Shown: positions 46,655 through 56,610, counted from the stretch's first letter. The stretch is DNA of 64,000 bases from Flavobacterium ardleyense (GCF_033547075.1 NZ_CP137891.1:2790001-2854000), one strand, 5' to 3'. The notes: generated by a model not told the origin, from the letters alone. Numbers and translations are program-made.

Positions 46655-49006
46655 TTAATCGTATAACTGTTCAAAATTGATGGCTTCAATTGAATAATTT
46701 GATTCATTTTTTATTTTGATCCTTAGCGCTTTCAAACCAGCAACGCCTTGAGTTTCAGATATGTCGAATTTCTCCACAGAGTTTTCCAAAATTTCTTTAA
46801 ACTGAAGGTATTTAATATAATTTAGATATTCCTTTTCTTCATTGATGGTCGAATAGACAATGGTAATTTTTTCTTTTTCGACAATGCGCTCGTTGGTATC
46901 TTTGATAGTTGCTTTGTCAATTCTTTTTTTCACCATTTCGTACTGAACATTAAAGCTACTATCAATATCAAAACGCTTTTCGTCCATTCTGAATCGTATA
47001 GTAATTGGGTTGCTAAAAACCAATATAAGAGAAGTTACATCCAATTCGTAAGGCAAAGACGACTTTAATTTATGATGCTCCAACTCCATTTCGCAAAGTG
47101 TTTGTAATTGCCAAAGGCGCAAATTGGCAAAATAGGAGATATCAAATTTAGAATGTGGTGCAATTGATGCTCCAATATACATTGTATGCTCGACACCATC
47201 GGTTTTAAAACGCTCGTAATAATGCGGAAACATTTTTTGAGCATCCTGCTGTTTCTTGTCTAAAATATTGGCCAACTTTTTATTGATAATAGACATCGCA
47301 CTATCAAATTTCTTGCGTTCCTGATAAAAAACACCCGTTTTGTCGTCAAGATTTTCAAAATAACTTTCTATCAATTCAGGATTGAAAGTGTTTTTCTCAT
47401 TTCGCAGAAGCGGATGAATTTCTGTTTCTACAAATAGCTGTATTTCTTGCTCTGTATTGGTAAAAAAAGTTAATTCTAAATTCTCTAAATAAGATTTTAA
47501 CTGAAACTGCAATTGCTCAAAAAGTGGAATTATCTCGGCTGATTTTTTACTTTTAAAGATACTTTGGAGTAATTCTAATTCGGTCCTTAAATCTAGTTTA
47601 ATCGTATCATTGCGGTGAATTGATGAACTTTTTACATCTATTTGTCCATACAATGGATACACATCCTTGAAGATAATTTGATTGAAAATATAATCTTTCG
47701 TTTGATTAAAAGTCTGGTAGTATTTTTCTGCTTCTTGGCGAAATTTCCAATAAACACTAGAATGAATGGTCGTGTATTCTCGCTGAATAATCGCCTCAAT
47801 CTGATTGTTTTTGTCAATACCGTAGCGCTCCATCGTATCGACTAAATAAGGCATCACCAAATCCAATTTATGAGCATTAATACTGTTTAGCGCCCTAGTT
47901 TTGGAAGACATTAATTCGACCACACCCAAAACTTTTCCATCATTAACAATTGGAGCAAATACACAACTTTGGATATTTTGCGAAAGCAGATGCTGCGCTA
48001 ATTTGGATGTTTTAGCATCATTAGCAAAGTTGGCAACATCCGAAATTACAAACGGCTTCTGACTTTGCAATAAATTTTCGAATGCGCAGCCCAATAGTCC
48101 GTCGCTGCAACTAATTTTCTGGCCTGGACTTAAAATAAAACTATTCACATTGCTACCAAAACCAGGTCTTGTAAAAGATTTATCATCCAAATCATAAAGT
48201 ACAAATCCAATCTGCAAATCGGGTATCAAAAACAATGATCTAAAAATTATTTCTACATCACTATTCTCATTATACCTTCCTATTTCGGGTCTGATTAAAC
48301 TCGTCTTCAGATTTGAAATGGCATTTTCAGTAGTAGCATCAAATAAAGTAACAATCGCAAATCCTTTGATAATCCAGCTGTGGAGCGGAAATTTTTCTTT
48401 CCAAAGCTCGATATCATCATAATTATCTAAAAGTAGATTGATGTCTTCCTGAGTAATTTTTTTTGCCTGAGCTGAAGGTAAAATTTCTAAAAAATCCCCA
48501 TTGTAAAGAATTCTATAATGATTTATAATTCCGTCTTGTCGCGGAATATCGTAAAAAAATGGCCGGTTAAAATTAATATTTTGATTATAATAAAATTGTA
48601 AAATCAAACAGCAATTGTTTATGTAAAATTCATCCTTGGTGAAATCTCGAATATTCATATCAAAATCAAAACCAGCATTATTCAAAATCTTTTGGAAACG
48701 TTTTGTGTAATTGAAGGTAAAGTTCTGAAAAGGCAATGTTACCGCCTTAATTTCATTGTTGGTCAATGCCGAAGGAAATAAATCCGATAACATGTACCGA
48801 ATTAATTCTTCGTTTTCTTCAACAATTTTAAGATCATCAATACCATTTCGGAGCGCTGGCACTTTCATGATTTCATCCAGCAAACCCTGCGCATACTTCG
48901 CTCTGTAAGTAACTACCGAAAGTGTAACTTCTTCCAACTGCTCAATAAGCTTATGAAAAGATAGGTAGGTTTTAAAAGGACTGTCGTCAAAAAATGGAGA
49001 ACTCAT
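46655..49006 (-). CDS. GAF-domain protein of unknown function (783 aa)
   Basis: 783-residue cytosolic protein. Residues about 240-400 form a GAF-type sensor domain (for example SQKPFVISDVANFANDAKT and FAPIVNDGKVLGVVELMS). The first 230 and last 380 residues have no motif I recognise and are largely helical. No kinase, cyclase or DNA-binding output domain is visible. It converges with the HD/DUF5706 gene with a 10-base gap. Its own transcript seems monocistronic. Confidence 0.8.
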   Translation of the reverse strand: MSSPFFDDSPFKTYLSFHKLIEQLEEVTLSVVTYRAKYAQGLLDEIMKVPALRNGIDDLKIVEENEELIRYMLSDLFPSALTNNEIKAVTLPFQNFTFNYTKRFQKILNNAGFDFDMNIRDFTKDEFYINNCCLILQFYYNQNINFNRPFFYDIPRQDGIINHYRILYNGDFLEILPSAQAKKITQEDINLLLDNYDDIELWKEKFPLHSWIIKGFAIVTLFDATTENAISNLKTSLIRPEIGRYNENSDVEIIFRSLFLIPDLQIGFVLYDLDDKSFTRPGFGSNVNSFILSPGQKISCSDGLLGCAFENLLQSQKPFVISDVANFANDAKTSKLAQHLLSQNIQSCVFAPIVNDGKVLGVVELMSSKTRALNSINAHKLDLVMPYLVDTMERYGIDKNNQIEAIIQREYTTIHSSVYWKFRQEAEKYYQTFNQTKDYIFNQIIFKDVYPLYGQIDVKSSSIHRNDTIKLDLRTELELLQSIFKSKKSAEIIPLFEQLQFQLKSYLENLELTFFTNTEQEIQLFVETEIHPLLRNEKNTFNPELIESYFENLDDKTGVFYQERKKFDSAMSIINKKLANILDKKQQDAQKMFPHYYERFKTDGVEHTMYIGASIAPHSKFDISYFANLRLWQLQTLCEMELEHHKLKSSLPYELDVTSLILVFSNPITIRFRMDEKRFDIDSSFNVQYEMVKKRIDKATIKDTNERIVEKEKITIVYSTINEEKEYLNYIKYLQFKEILENSVEKFDISETQGVAGLKALRIKIKNESNYSIEAINFEQLYD

Positions 49007-49096
49007 AAAATTGATGGTTTCAACAAATTTACAAATTATCGCCCGCGATGCCTGATTTTATGTACCCAAATTATTTAAAACGCTTTTGACAATCTC

Positions 49097-49126
49097 TTTG
49101 CTTGGCAGTAAAATAAGTTACTTTTG
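49097..49126 (+). promoter_or_regulatory. Full Bacteroidetes-type promoter of the bestrophin gene
   Basis: TTTG at 49097-49100, an 18-nt spacer, then TACTTTTG at 49119-49126. It lies between the upstream in-frame ATG (49086) and the ATG at 49143, so the latter is the start. Confidence 0.75.
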
Positions 49127-49142
49127 CAAAAAAAATTGTTCA

Positions 49143-50060
49143 ATGATCATCAAAACAAAAGCACATTGGTTTAAAATGCTTTTCGAATGGAAAGGTTCGG
49201 TACTGCCTCAACTCCTTCCTCGATTGACTTTGCTTTTTATATTTGCCGCATCCGTTGTTTATTTTCAAGGATTCTTCCAAACTTATAATCTATCAATAGA
49301 TCCTGCAATATTTACATTATTTGGAGTAGCACTTGCCATTTTTCTAGGATTTAGAAATAGTGCTAGCTACGAAAGATGGTGGGAAGCACGAAAACTTTGG
49401 GGTGCACTTCTTAATGATACTCGATCTATTGCAAGACAATCATACAGTCTGATTGATGATGAAGATTACCAAAAAAAACGCACTGATTTCATTAATAAAA
49501 TGATCGCTTTAGTGCATACTTTGCGACACCAACTTCGATTTACAGATAGTTCTGATGATCTAAAGCGACTTTTAAAGAGTGAGGATTTATTGGAAATAAG
49601 CAAGACAAAATATCAGCCGATTATGCTTTTGCAAAAGCTAGCAGAGCAGATTAAACTTGCTAAAAAAGAACAGCGAATTACCGCAATTGAACAACTTGCT
49701 TTTGAAGATAACTTCAACAAAATTTCGGATATAATCGGTGGATGCGAGCGAATTGCAAGTACGCCAATTCCATACACTTATAGCGTTTTACTACACCGTA
49801 CTGTGTATCTGTACTGCTTTCTACTTCCTTTTGGATTTGTGCAAACACTTGGCTGGATGACGCCGTTTGCAATTGTCTTTATTGCTTACACTTTTGTCGC
49901 GCTCGAAGCAATTGCCGATGAATTGGAAGATCCTTTTGGGTTGCAGCCAAATGACTTAGCACTAGATGCAATGTCAAAAATGATAGAAAATACCTTATTG
50001 GAAATTGACAATAGACCTGATTTTCACGATGAGAAATTTGATAATTATTTTATTACCTAA
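49143..50060 (+). CDS. Bestrophin-family (UPF0187) channel
   Basis: 305-residue inner-membrane protein of the bestrophin-like ion channel family. Hallmarks are the N-terminal WKGSVLPQLLPRL, the FLGFRNSASYERWWEARKLWG block (about residues 67-87), and the C-terminal YTFVALEAIADELEDPFG. Related bacterial bestrophins form pentameric channels, some cation-selective. The start is fixed by the promoter between 49097 and 49126. It converges with the LytTR regulator gene with a 1-base gap. Confidence 0.94.
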   Translation: MIIKTKAHWFKMLFEWKGSVLPQLLPRLTLLFIFAASVVYFQGFFQTYNLSIDPAIFTLFGVALAIFLGFRNSASYERWWEARKLWGALLNDTRSIARQSYSLIDDEDYQKKRTDFINKMIALVHTLRHQLRFTDSSDDLKRLLKSEDLLEISKTKYQPIMLLQKLAEQIKLAKKEQRITAIEQLAFEDNFNKISDIIGGCERIASTPIPYTYSVLLHRTVYLYCFLLPFGFVQTLGWMTPFAIVFIAYTFVALEAIADELEDPFGLQPNDLALDAMSKMIENTLLEIDNRPDFHDEKFDNYFIT

Positions 50061-50061
50061 A

Positions 50062-50754
50062 TCATTCTGACTTAAGTTTGTCGCTCAAAGCACGTTTGTA
50101 AGTTATTCCGATCGGAATCGTTTCTTCGCCAATTAATATATTATTTTTATCAAAGGATTTGATTTTATCGATTGCAACAATATAAGATTTGTGAATTCGC
50201 ATAAAATTATTTGTATTCAAAAGACTTTCCAATTCTGAAGTGGTAATTGATGCAACGTATATTTTCTTAAAGCAAAATATTTTAACGTAATTGCCGTAAC
50301 TCTGGGCAAAAAGCACATCCTGAAAGTCAATTTCCACCATTGCTCCATCCACTTTTACCAGAAAAGAAGAGCAGATATCACTAGCAGTTTCGACCTTCTG
50401 TGAGGCTAAAAATCGTTCGACTGACTTTATAAAACGCGGAAGAAAAATTGGTTTTAGCAAATAATCAAATACGCCAAAGTCGTAACTTTTCAGCGCAAAT
50501 TCTGAATAAGCCGTGGTGAGAATTGTAGTTGGAGGATCCGGCAATGTTGCCAGCAATTCCAAACCAGTAATCTCGGGCATATCAATATCTAGAAACATCA
50601 AATCGACAGAATTTGAGCGCAGATAATTGAGCGCTTCGATTCCGTTATAGCACTGATGCACCAACTCCAACTGCGGATTTTGCTTTATATAATTCTGAAG
50701 TACATAATGTGCTGCCGGTTCGTCGTCCACAATAAGACATTTGGTTTTTTTCAT
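50062..50754 (-). CDS. LytTR-family response regulator
   Basis: 230-residue regulator. The receiver domain (1-120) has Asp10/Asp11 and the phospho-acceptor Asp56 in LMFLDIDMPEITG. The C-terminal LytTR DNA-binding domain (about 135-230) contains FAQSYGNYVKIF and NFMRIHKSYIVAIDKI. It follows the sensor kinase by 2 bases. It probably controls the divergent efflux operon through the TTGGTCATTT repeats and likely its own operon too. Confidence 0.95.
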   Translation of the reverse strand: MKKTKCLIVDDEPAAHYVLQNYIKQNPQLELVHQCYNGIEALNYLRSNSVDLMFLDIDMPEITGLELLATLPDPPTTILTTAYSEFALKSYDFGVFDYLLKPIFLPRFIKSVERFLASQKVETASDICSSFLVKVDGAMVEIDFQDVLFAQSYGNYVKIFCFKKIYVASITTSELESLLNTNNFMRIHKSYIVAIDKIKSFDKNNILIGEETIPIGITYKRALSDKLKSE

Positions 50755-50756
50755 AT

Positions 50757-51779
50757 TTATAAATCAAAAGTTAAAATTACCAAATATAAATTGACCGTAT
50801 TATTAATTTCTAGAGAATGCCGCTTGGGATACAAAATATCCAACCGATCTTTGGTATTTTGCAAACCAATATTATTAGAACTTATTTCCTTCTTTTTATT
50901 GGGAACCGAATTTTCTACTACCAACCGTAGTTTGTTACTTTCCACCGAAATATTAATTTTCACAAAACACTTTTCAACAGTTGCCGTGCCGTGTTTGAAG
51001 GCATTTTCGATAAAGGCAATCAATAACATCGGGGCAATTTCGTAACTATTTTCTTTGTCAGACGTAAATGTAAAGCCAATATCACATCTATAACCAACGC
51101 GCTCTCGCTCAAGTTCGACGTAACTTGATATAAAGTCAACCTCATCTTCTAGTGAAACATATTCACGTTCGCCCTGCACCACTTGGTATCGCATTAATTG
51201 CGAAACTTTCATTATCATATCCGAAGTTCTTTCTGGATGTTGCAGCGAAATTCCATACAAGGTATTCATCGTATTGAACAAAAAGTGCGGATTAAACTGA
51301 TTTTTGAGCGCTTTTAGCTCCACCTCATTAGATAGCAAGTCCTTTCTAGACTTATTTTTCAATTCTCTATAATGCTCTATAATCTGAATGGTCCCCAAGA
51401 TGCAGAGCAAAGTTCCTGCGAGGGTGGCAAATTGAAATTGATAAGTCTTTTGGTGCGCTGATTTATATAAAAAGCAATTTTTGTAAATATATCCGGTACT
51501 TGCCTCGAAAAGAAACAATGTAAACACCAAAATTAAAGCTACAGTAAGTGCGATATAAAGTGCTGGCTTATGTTTTTTGAGTAGAATTGGCAGTAGATAA
51601 AAGCGATTAATCATCGCGTGGGCGTACAATACAAAGAAGTATAATAGTCCATTGCTAAAGCCCTTCCAACTTTGGATAAAAACCCAATCGTTGAGCGTAA
51701 AAAGCACAAACGAAAACAGGATAATCAAGATTTCCTGACCCCACCTATTTTCCAAGGCAAATTTGAATTGACGATTCAT
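50757..51779 (-). CDS. LytS-type sensor histidine kinase
   Basis: 340-residue membrane kinase with four N-terminal TM helices (including WGQEILIILFSFVLFTLNDWV and ALYIALTVALILVFTLFLF). The His_kinase domain carries LKNQFNPHFLFNTMNTLYG, whose His near residue 164 is the phosphorylation site. The ATP-binding N box is MLLIAFIENAFKHG. There is no periplasmic sensor domain, so it likely senses a membrane-associated signal. It forms a two-gene unit with the LytTR regulator. Confidence 0.95.
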   Translation of the reverse strand: MNRQFKFALENRWGQEILIILFSFVLFTLNDWVFIQSWKGFSNGLLYFFVLYAHAMINRFYLLPILLKKHKPALYIALTVALILVFTLFLFEASTGYIYKNCFLYKSAHQKTYQFQFATLAGTLLCILGTIQIIEHYRELKNKSRKDLLSNEVELKALKNQFNPHFLFNTMNTLYGISLQHPERTSDMIMKVSQLMRYQVVQGEREYVSLEDEVDFISSYVELERERVGYRCDIGFTFTSDKENSYEIAPMLLIAFIENAFKHGTATVEKCFVKINISVESNKLRLVVENSVPNKKKEISSNNIGLQNTKDRLDILYPKRHSLEINNTVNLYLVILTFDL

Positions 51780-51832
51780 TTTTAAATTTAAGACTTCAAA
51801 GTAACGATTTTAGTTGAGATTTCCTCCAATCT

Positions 51833-51878
51833 AAATGACCAATTCAATTGGTCATTTACTACTTCCGTTGGTCATTTA
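51833..51878 (+). promoter_or_regulatory. Candidate LytTR operator: three TTGGTCATTT copies
   Basis: AAATGACCAA (51833-51842, inverted), TTGGTCATTT (51848-51857) and TTGGTCATTTA (51868-51878). The inverted pair makes a palindrome with a 5-nt centre and the direct pair has a 20-base period, two helical turns. It lies between the two-component operon and the efflux operon. Confidence 0.72.
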
Positions 51879-51905
51879 AAACCCAAATTATTGCCTTTGC
51901 CAAGT

Positions 51906-51913
51906 TAGATTTG
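51906..51913 (+). promoter_or_regulatory. Candidate -7 box of the efflux operon
   Basis: TAGATTTG, 20 bases before the TolC ATG and 27 bases after the operator repeats, a position where an activator bound upstream could contact RNA polymerase. Confidence 0.5.
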
Positions 51914-51933
51914 CGCTACAAACAACGATTATA

Positions 51934-53325
51934 ATGAGATTTAGATCAAAAAAATTACTTTATCTATCACTTCTTGCCTTTCCAATCTTAAGTTCCGGAC
52001 AAGTGCTTTCGCTGAAAAAGGCTGTTGAAATTGGCACTGAAAATTATGGAATTATAAAAGCAAAAAAGGCTTTCGCCGAAAGTTCGACTCTGAGTGTTGG
52101 ACAGTCAAGATTAATGGCTATTCCAGATTTTACCATTGCAGCTCAAAATGATTACGGGACGATTAACGGTCAAAATGGACCTCTTTTTGGTTTTGGCGGT
52201 CAGGCGGCAACTTCTTCCGGACCAGTATTAGATTCGCAGAATTGGAATGCAGCTTTCGGTGCGCTTTATTTAGCAAATGTCAATTGGGATGTTTACGCCT
52301 TTGGCCGCGCTAGACAACGAATTAATTTGGCGAAAGCCCAATCTCAAAAAGCCACTTTTGATTTTGAACAAGAGAAATTTCAACAAAGCATTAAAATTGC
52401 CGCCGCTTACCTTAATCTTTTGGCTGCCGAGCGGGTGGAGATTTCACAATTGAAAAACCTCGAACGTGCCGAAATTTTTCACCGATTAGCTTCGGTAAGA
52501 GTAAAAAACGGACTTCTTGCTGGCGTAGATTCTACTGTGGCTTTCGCCGAAGTGTCTCGGGCTCGAATTATGCTCAATCAAATAAAAGAGAATAAAAATA
52601 AACAGCAAAATCAGCTGCAGGCTTTAATGGGAATGGAATCAAATGAAATTATTGTTGATACGGCGTTTGTAAGTACAATTCCAAAATTTCCTCTTACATC
52701 CGAAACTTTGTCAAATGCACCTCATCCGCAGGAAGCTTTTATGCAAAGCCGAGTAAATTTGGCGGAAGCCGAAACCAGATTATTTAAAACTGAAAGATTT
52801 CCAACTTTATCTCTTTTCGGAATTTACCAAGGTCGCGCCTCAGGGTTTGGTGATAATTACGGAAATAATCAGACGTCTTTCACTCAAAATTACCTCGACG
52901 GAATTAATCCGAGTCGTGAAAATTATTTGCTGGGAATTGGATTGAAATGGAATCTATCTGACTTTTTTCGAAATGATAAAAAAGCTTCCGCACAAAAAAT
53001 GATTGCCCAAGGAGTTGCCGAGGAGTTGAAACAGGTAAAATTAGAATTGGTAACTCAGGCAAAAACTGCCGACGCCACGATGCAATTTGCTTTGCAAAAT
53101 TATGCCGAAGCACCGCGACAAGTGGAAGCGGCGGCTCAAGCTTACCTTCAAAAAAGCACCCTTTACAAAAACGGACTCACCACACTCACCGAAGTTACCC
53201 AAGCATTGTACGCACTAAACCGTGCCGAAACTGATCGCGATATTATCTATACAAATGTGTGGCAGGCTTTGCTGATGAAGGCCGCTGCAACTGGAGATAT
53301 GAATCTATTTATGAACGAATTTTAA
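51934..53325 (+). CDS. TolC-family outer-membrane efflux protein
   Basis: 463 residues with a signal peptide (LYLSLLAFPILSSG) and two OEP repeats made of long helices (ending VWQALLMKAAATGDMN). It forms the outer-membrane channel of a tripartite pump. It is the first gene of an operon with the RND permease (12-base gap) and the MFP adaptor. Gene order OMP-RND-MFP is less common than MFP-RND-OMP. Confidence 0.93.
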   Translation: MRFRSKKLLYLSLLAFPILSSGQVLSLKKAVEIGTENYGIIKAKKAFAESSTLSVGQSRLMAIPDFTIAAQNDYGTINGQNGPLFGFGGQAATSSGPVLDSQNWNAAFGALYLANVNWDVYAFGRARQRINLAKAQSQKATFDFEQEKFQQSIKIAAAYLNLLAAERVEISQLKNLERAEIFHRLASVRVKNGLLAGVDSTVAFAEVSRARIMLNQIKENKNKQQNQLQALMGMESNEIIVDTAFVSTIPKFPLTSETLSNAPHPQEAFMQSRVNLAEAETRLFKTERFPTLSLFGIYQGRASGFGDNYGNNQTSFTQNYLDGINPSRENYLLGIGLKWNLSDFFRNDKKASAQKMIAQGVAEELKQVKLELVTQAKTADATMQFALQNYAEAPRQVEAAAQAYLQKSTLYKNGLTTLTEVTQALYALNRAETDRDIIYTNVWQALLMKAAATGDMNLFMNEF

Positions 53326-53337
53326 TATAACAATACT

Positions 53338-56300
53338 ATGAATATGATTCGATTTGCACTTCGGAAACCAATTTCGATCATGGTGCTTGTTGCAGGACTT
53401 CTCTTCTTCGGAATTGGCGCCGTACGCAGCGTAAAGATTGACATTTTACCCGAAATGAATCTGCCCGTAATTTACCTCGCCCACTCTTTTGCCGGATATA
53501 CTCCCGATCAGATGGAGTCGTACTTTGCCAAAAATTATGTCAATGTGATGGCTTTTGCCAACGGGGTAAAAAGTATGGAGACCAAGAATATTCAAGGTCT
53601 TACTTTGATGAAGGTAACCTATTATGAAGACACTAATATGGCTCAGGCTGCCGCCGAAATTTCGGCGCTATCCAACCGAATTCAGTCGCGTTTCCCTCCC
53701 GGCTCTCAACCTCCATTTATTATTCGATTTGATGCTTCTTCTTTGCCCGTCGGACAATTGGTCTTGAGCAGTAAAACCAAATCTAATGATCAGCTTCAAG
53801 ATATTGCAAATATGCAAGTGCGAGCTACCTTTACTGCCGTGCCGGGACTATTGTCTCCTCCTCCATTTGGCGGAAGCCCAAGAACGGTAGAAATTAACGT
53901 AAATCCTGATTTGCTTCGGTCACACCAACTTACCGTAGAGCAAATAGTTGCGGCAATAACATCTAATAATATTACCGCTCCCTCTGGGAATTTGAGAACT
54001 GGTAATACTAATTTCATTATTCCGACCAATAATACTATTAAGGATATAAAGGATTTTGAGAAAATACCATTATTTAAAAATGGAGTCGAAAATCTTTATA
54101 TCGGTGATGTTGCCACAGTTAAAGATGGTGCCGATATCACCGCCGGTTACGCACTAGTAAATGGGAAACGTTCAGTTTATATTAGTATTGCCAAAGCTGG
54201 AGATGCTTCGACTTGGGACGTTGTTCAGAATTTGAAAAAACACTTACCAAAAATTCAAAGTACACTTCCAGATGACGTCGAATTGTCTTATGAGTTTGAT
54301 CAATCGGTTCACGTGATAAATTCGGTGAAAAGTCTGGTTTTAGAAGGCGTAATTGGAGCGACATTAACAGGATTAATGGTTTTGCTATTCCTTGGCGACA
54401 AACGTGCCGCTTTCATTGTAATTCTTACGATTCCAATTGCGATTATTTCAGCGGTATTATTCTTGAAATTATTTGGACAAACCATTAACCTAATGTCCTT
54501 AAGTGGACTTGCTCTAGCGATTGGAATTCTGGTCGATGAAAGTACGGTGACTATAGAAAATATACATCAGCATCTCGATATGGGCAAACCCAAGGCGCTC
54601 GCCATTTGGGATGCTTGTAAGGAAATTGCACTACCAAAACTGCTAATTCTTCTTTGTATTCTAGCGGTTTTTGCTCCAGCCTTTACGATGGTTGGAATTC
54701 CAGGAGCACTTTTTCTACCATTGGCACTGTCGATAGGATTTGCAATGACCATTTCGTTTTTACTTTCGCAAACATTTGTACCGATAATGGCGAACTGGTT
54801 GATGAAAGAGCACAAATCGGCAAAAACTTCAACTGATCAAGAAATCTTTGAAGATTCAGGATTAACGGTGGAATCTGAGGAAGATACAATGAATCAAAAG
54901 CGAATTTTGGTTCAAAGAGAAGATTTTAATAATGACGGTAAAATCAGCTTTTTTGAGAGATTCAGAAATGGCTATATGAAACTGATTCATCAGTTGCTGG
55001 TTTACAAAAGGATGGCAAGTATTATATATTTAGTAGCCTCGGTTGCATTGGTTGCCATCTTAATTGGTACAATTGGACAAGACGTGTTCCCGAGAGGAAA
55101 TTCATCACAATTTCAAATGAGAATGCGTGCTCCCGACGGAACGCGACTAGAAGTAACGGAAGAGAAAGCCAAAACGTTGCTTCAAGAGATTGAGAAAATG
55201 GTTGGAAAAGAACATATAGCAATTTCATCAATCTATGTCGGACAACATCCAGGAATATTTTCGGTATCGCCAATTTATCTTTTTACAGCAGGACCGCACG
55301 AAGCAGTTTTTCAAGTTGCTTTAAAAGATTATGACGTTGAAATGGATAATTTTAAAGAGCAAATAAGAGCTAAAGTAACAGATGTGTTACCAGACGTGAA
55401 AATCTCTTTTGAGCCAATTGATCTTACCGATAAAGTTTTAAGTCAAGGTTCGCCTACTCCAATTGAGGTTCGAATTGCTGGAAAAAACAAAAAGCAAAAC
55501 GAAAAATACGCGAACTTACTAATGGCAAATATGAATCAGGTAGATTATCTACGTGATATTCAGATTGCGCAACCAATAAATTATCCAGCACTCGACATTA
55601 CAATCGACAGAGTACGCGCGGCACAATTGGGTGTAGATATGAGTGACATCTCAAAATCTCTGATTGCCTCCACTTCTTCTTCTCAATACACCGACAAGAA
55701 TATTTGGATTGACGAAAAAGCAGGTTTCTCCTATAATGTACAAGTTCAAGTTCCGCTGAATCAAATGAAAAGCGAAAGCGATTTACTACAAATTCCGTTG
55801 CTTAAAAATCAATCGAGACCAGTTTTGAGTGATGTTGCGACAGTAACGCCAACCACGACTCACGGTCAGAATGATAATATTGGAGCTAGACCTTACTTAT
55901 CGGTAACTGCGAATGTTCACGATAATGATTTAGGAACGGCAAGTAAAGCAGTTCAGAAAAGTATTGAGAATCTTGGTGAACTTCCAAAAGGATTATTCAT
56001 TGAGCAAATAGGATTGACTACAGTTTTGAAAGACACAATGGAAAGTCTACAAGTTGGATTATTGATTGCAATTATTGTAATCCTATTGATGTTGACTGCA
56101 AACTTCCAGAATTTCAAAACAGCGTTGGTAATTGTAACCACAGTTCCAGCAGTAATTCTCGGTTCACTGTTAATGCTGATGATTACGGGAGCAACTCTAA
56201 ATTTGCAATCTTATATGGGAATCATTATGGCGGTTGGAGTTTCGATTGCGAATGCAGTACTGCTAATTACAAATGCAGAGCAACTTCGTAAACACAATGG

Positions 56301-56610
56301 GAATGCGATGCAATCAGCTCGTGAAGCGGCTTCTTTGAGAATCCGACCAATTATTATGACAACGATTGCGATGATTGCGGGAATGATGCCTTTGGCAATT
56401 GGACACGGCGAAGGAGGCGATCAAATTGCACCACTGGGTCGCGCGGTAATTGGCGGACTGCTATTTTCAACATTTGCAGTATTACTGATTCTACCTCTAA
56501 TTTACGCTTGGGCAATGAAAAAATCGACAACTCAATCAATCTCTTTGGATCCTGAAGATCTGGAAAGCATACATTATATACCATCAATAAATTCTAGTAA
56601 TGAAAAATAA
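53338..56610 (+). CDS. RND efflux permease (AcrB/CzcA type) with EF-hand loop
   Basis: 1090-residue inner-membrane RND pump. It has the TM1 start (FALRKPISIMVLVAGLLFFGIGAV), periplasmic porter domains, the TM4 proton-relay region (GLALAIGILVDESTVTIENI) and the C-terminal MTTIAMIAGMMPLAIGHGEGG block. The cytoplasmic linker between the two halves contains a perfect 12-residue EF-hand loop DFNNDGKISFFE (residues 529-540). The pump drives export of drugs, metals or other toxic compounds; the substrate is not readable. Its end overlaps the adaptor gene by 11 bases. Confidence 0.95.
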   Translation: MNMIRFALRKPISIMVLVAGLLFFGIGAVRSVKIDILPEMNLPVIYLAHSFAGYTPDQMESYFAKNYVNVMAFANGVKSMETKNIQGLTLMKVTYYEDTNMAQAAAEISALSNRIQSRFPPGSQPPFIIRFDASSLPVGQLVLSSKTKSNDQLQDIANMQVRATFTAVPGLLSPPPFGGSPRTVEINVNPDLLRSHQLTVEQIVAAITSNNITAPSGNLRTGNTNFIIPTNNTIKDIKDFEKIPLFKNGVENLYIGDVATVKDGADITAGYALVNGKRSVYISIAKAGDASTWDVVQNLKKHLPKIQSTLPDDVELSYEFDQSVHVINSVKSLVLEGVIGATLTGLMVLLFLGDKRAAFIVILTIPIAIISAVLFLKLFGQTINLMSLSGLALAIGILVDESTVTIENIHQHLDMGKPKALAIWDACKEIALPKLLILLCILAVFAPAFTMVGIPGALFLPLALSIGFAMTISFLLSQTFVPIMANWLMKEHKSAKTSTDQEIFEDSGLTVESEEDTMNQKRILVQREDFNNDGKISFFERFRNGYMKLIHQLLVYKRMASIIYLVASVALVAILIGTIGQDVFPRGNSSQFQMRMRAPDGTRLEVTEEKAKTLLQEIEKMVGKEHIAISSIYVGQHPGIFSVSPIYLFTAGPHEAVFQVALKDYDVEMDNFKEQIRAKVTDVLPDVKISFEPIDLTDKVLSQGSPTPIEVRIAGKNKKQNEKYANLLMANMNQVDYLRDIQIAQPINYPALDITIDRVRAAQLGVDMSDISKSLIASTSSSQYTDKNIWIDEKAGFSYNVQVQVPLNQMKSESDLLQIPLLKNQSRPVLSDVATVTPTTTHGQNDNIGARPYLSVTANVHDNDLGTASKAVQKSIENLGELPKGLFIEQIGLTTVLKDTMESLQVGLLIAIIVILLMLTANFQNFKTALVIVTTVPAVILGSLLMLMITGATLNLQSYMGIIMAVGVSIANAVLLITNAEQLRKHNGNAMQSAREAASLRIRPIIMTTIAMIAGMMPLAIGHGEGGDQIAPLGRAVIGGLLFSTFAVLLILPLIYAWAMKKSTTQSISLDPEDLESIHYIPSINSSNEK

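Noticed and set aside
45463..49006. Complete Pycsar defence locus
   Set aside because: No nucleotide cyclase gene on either side; only the effector-like domain is present.
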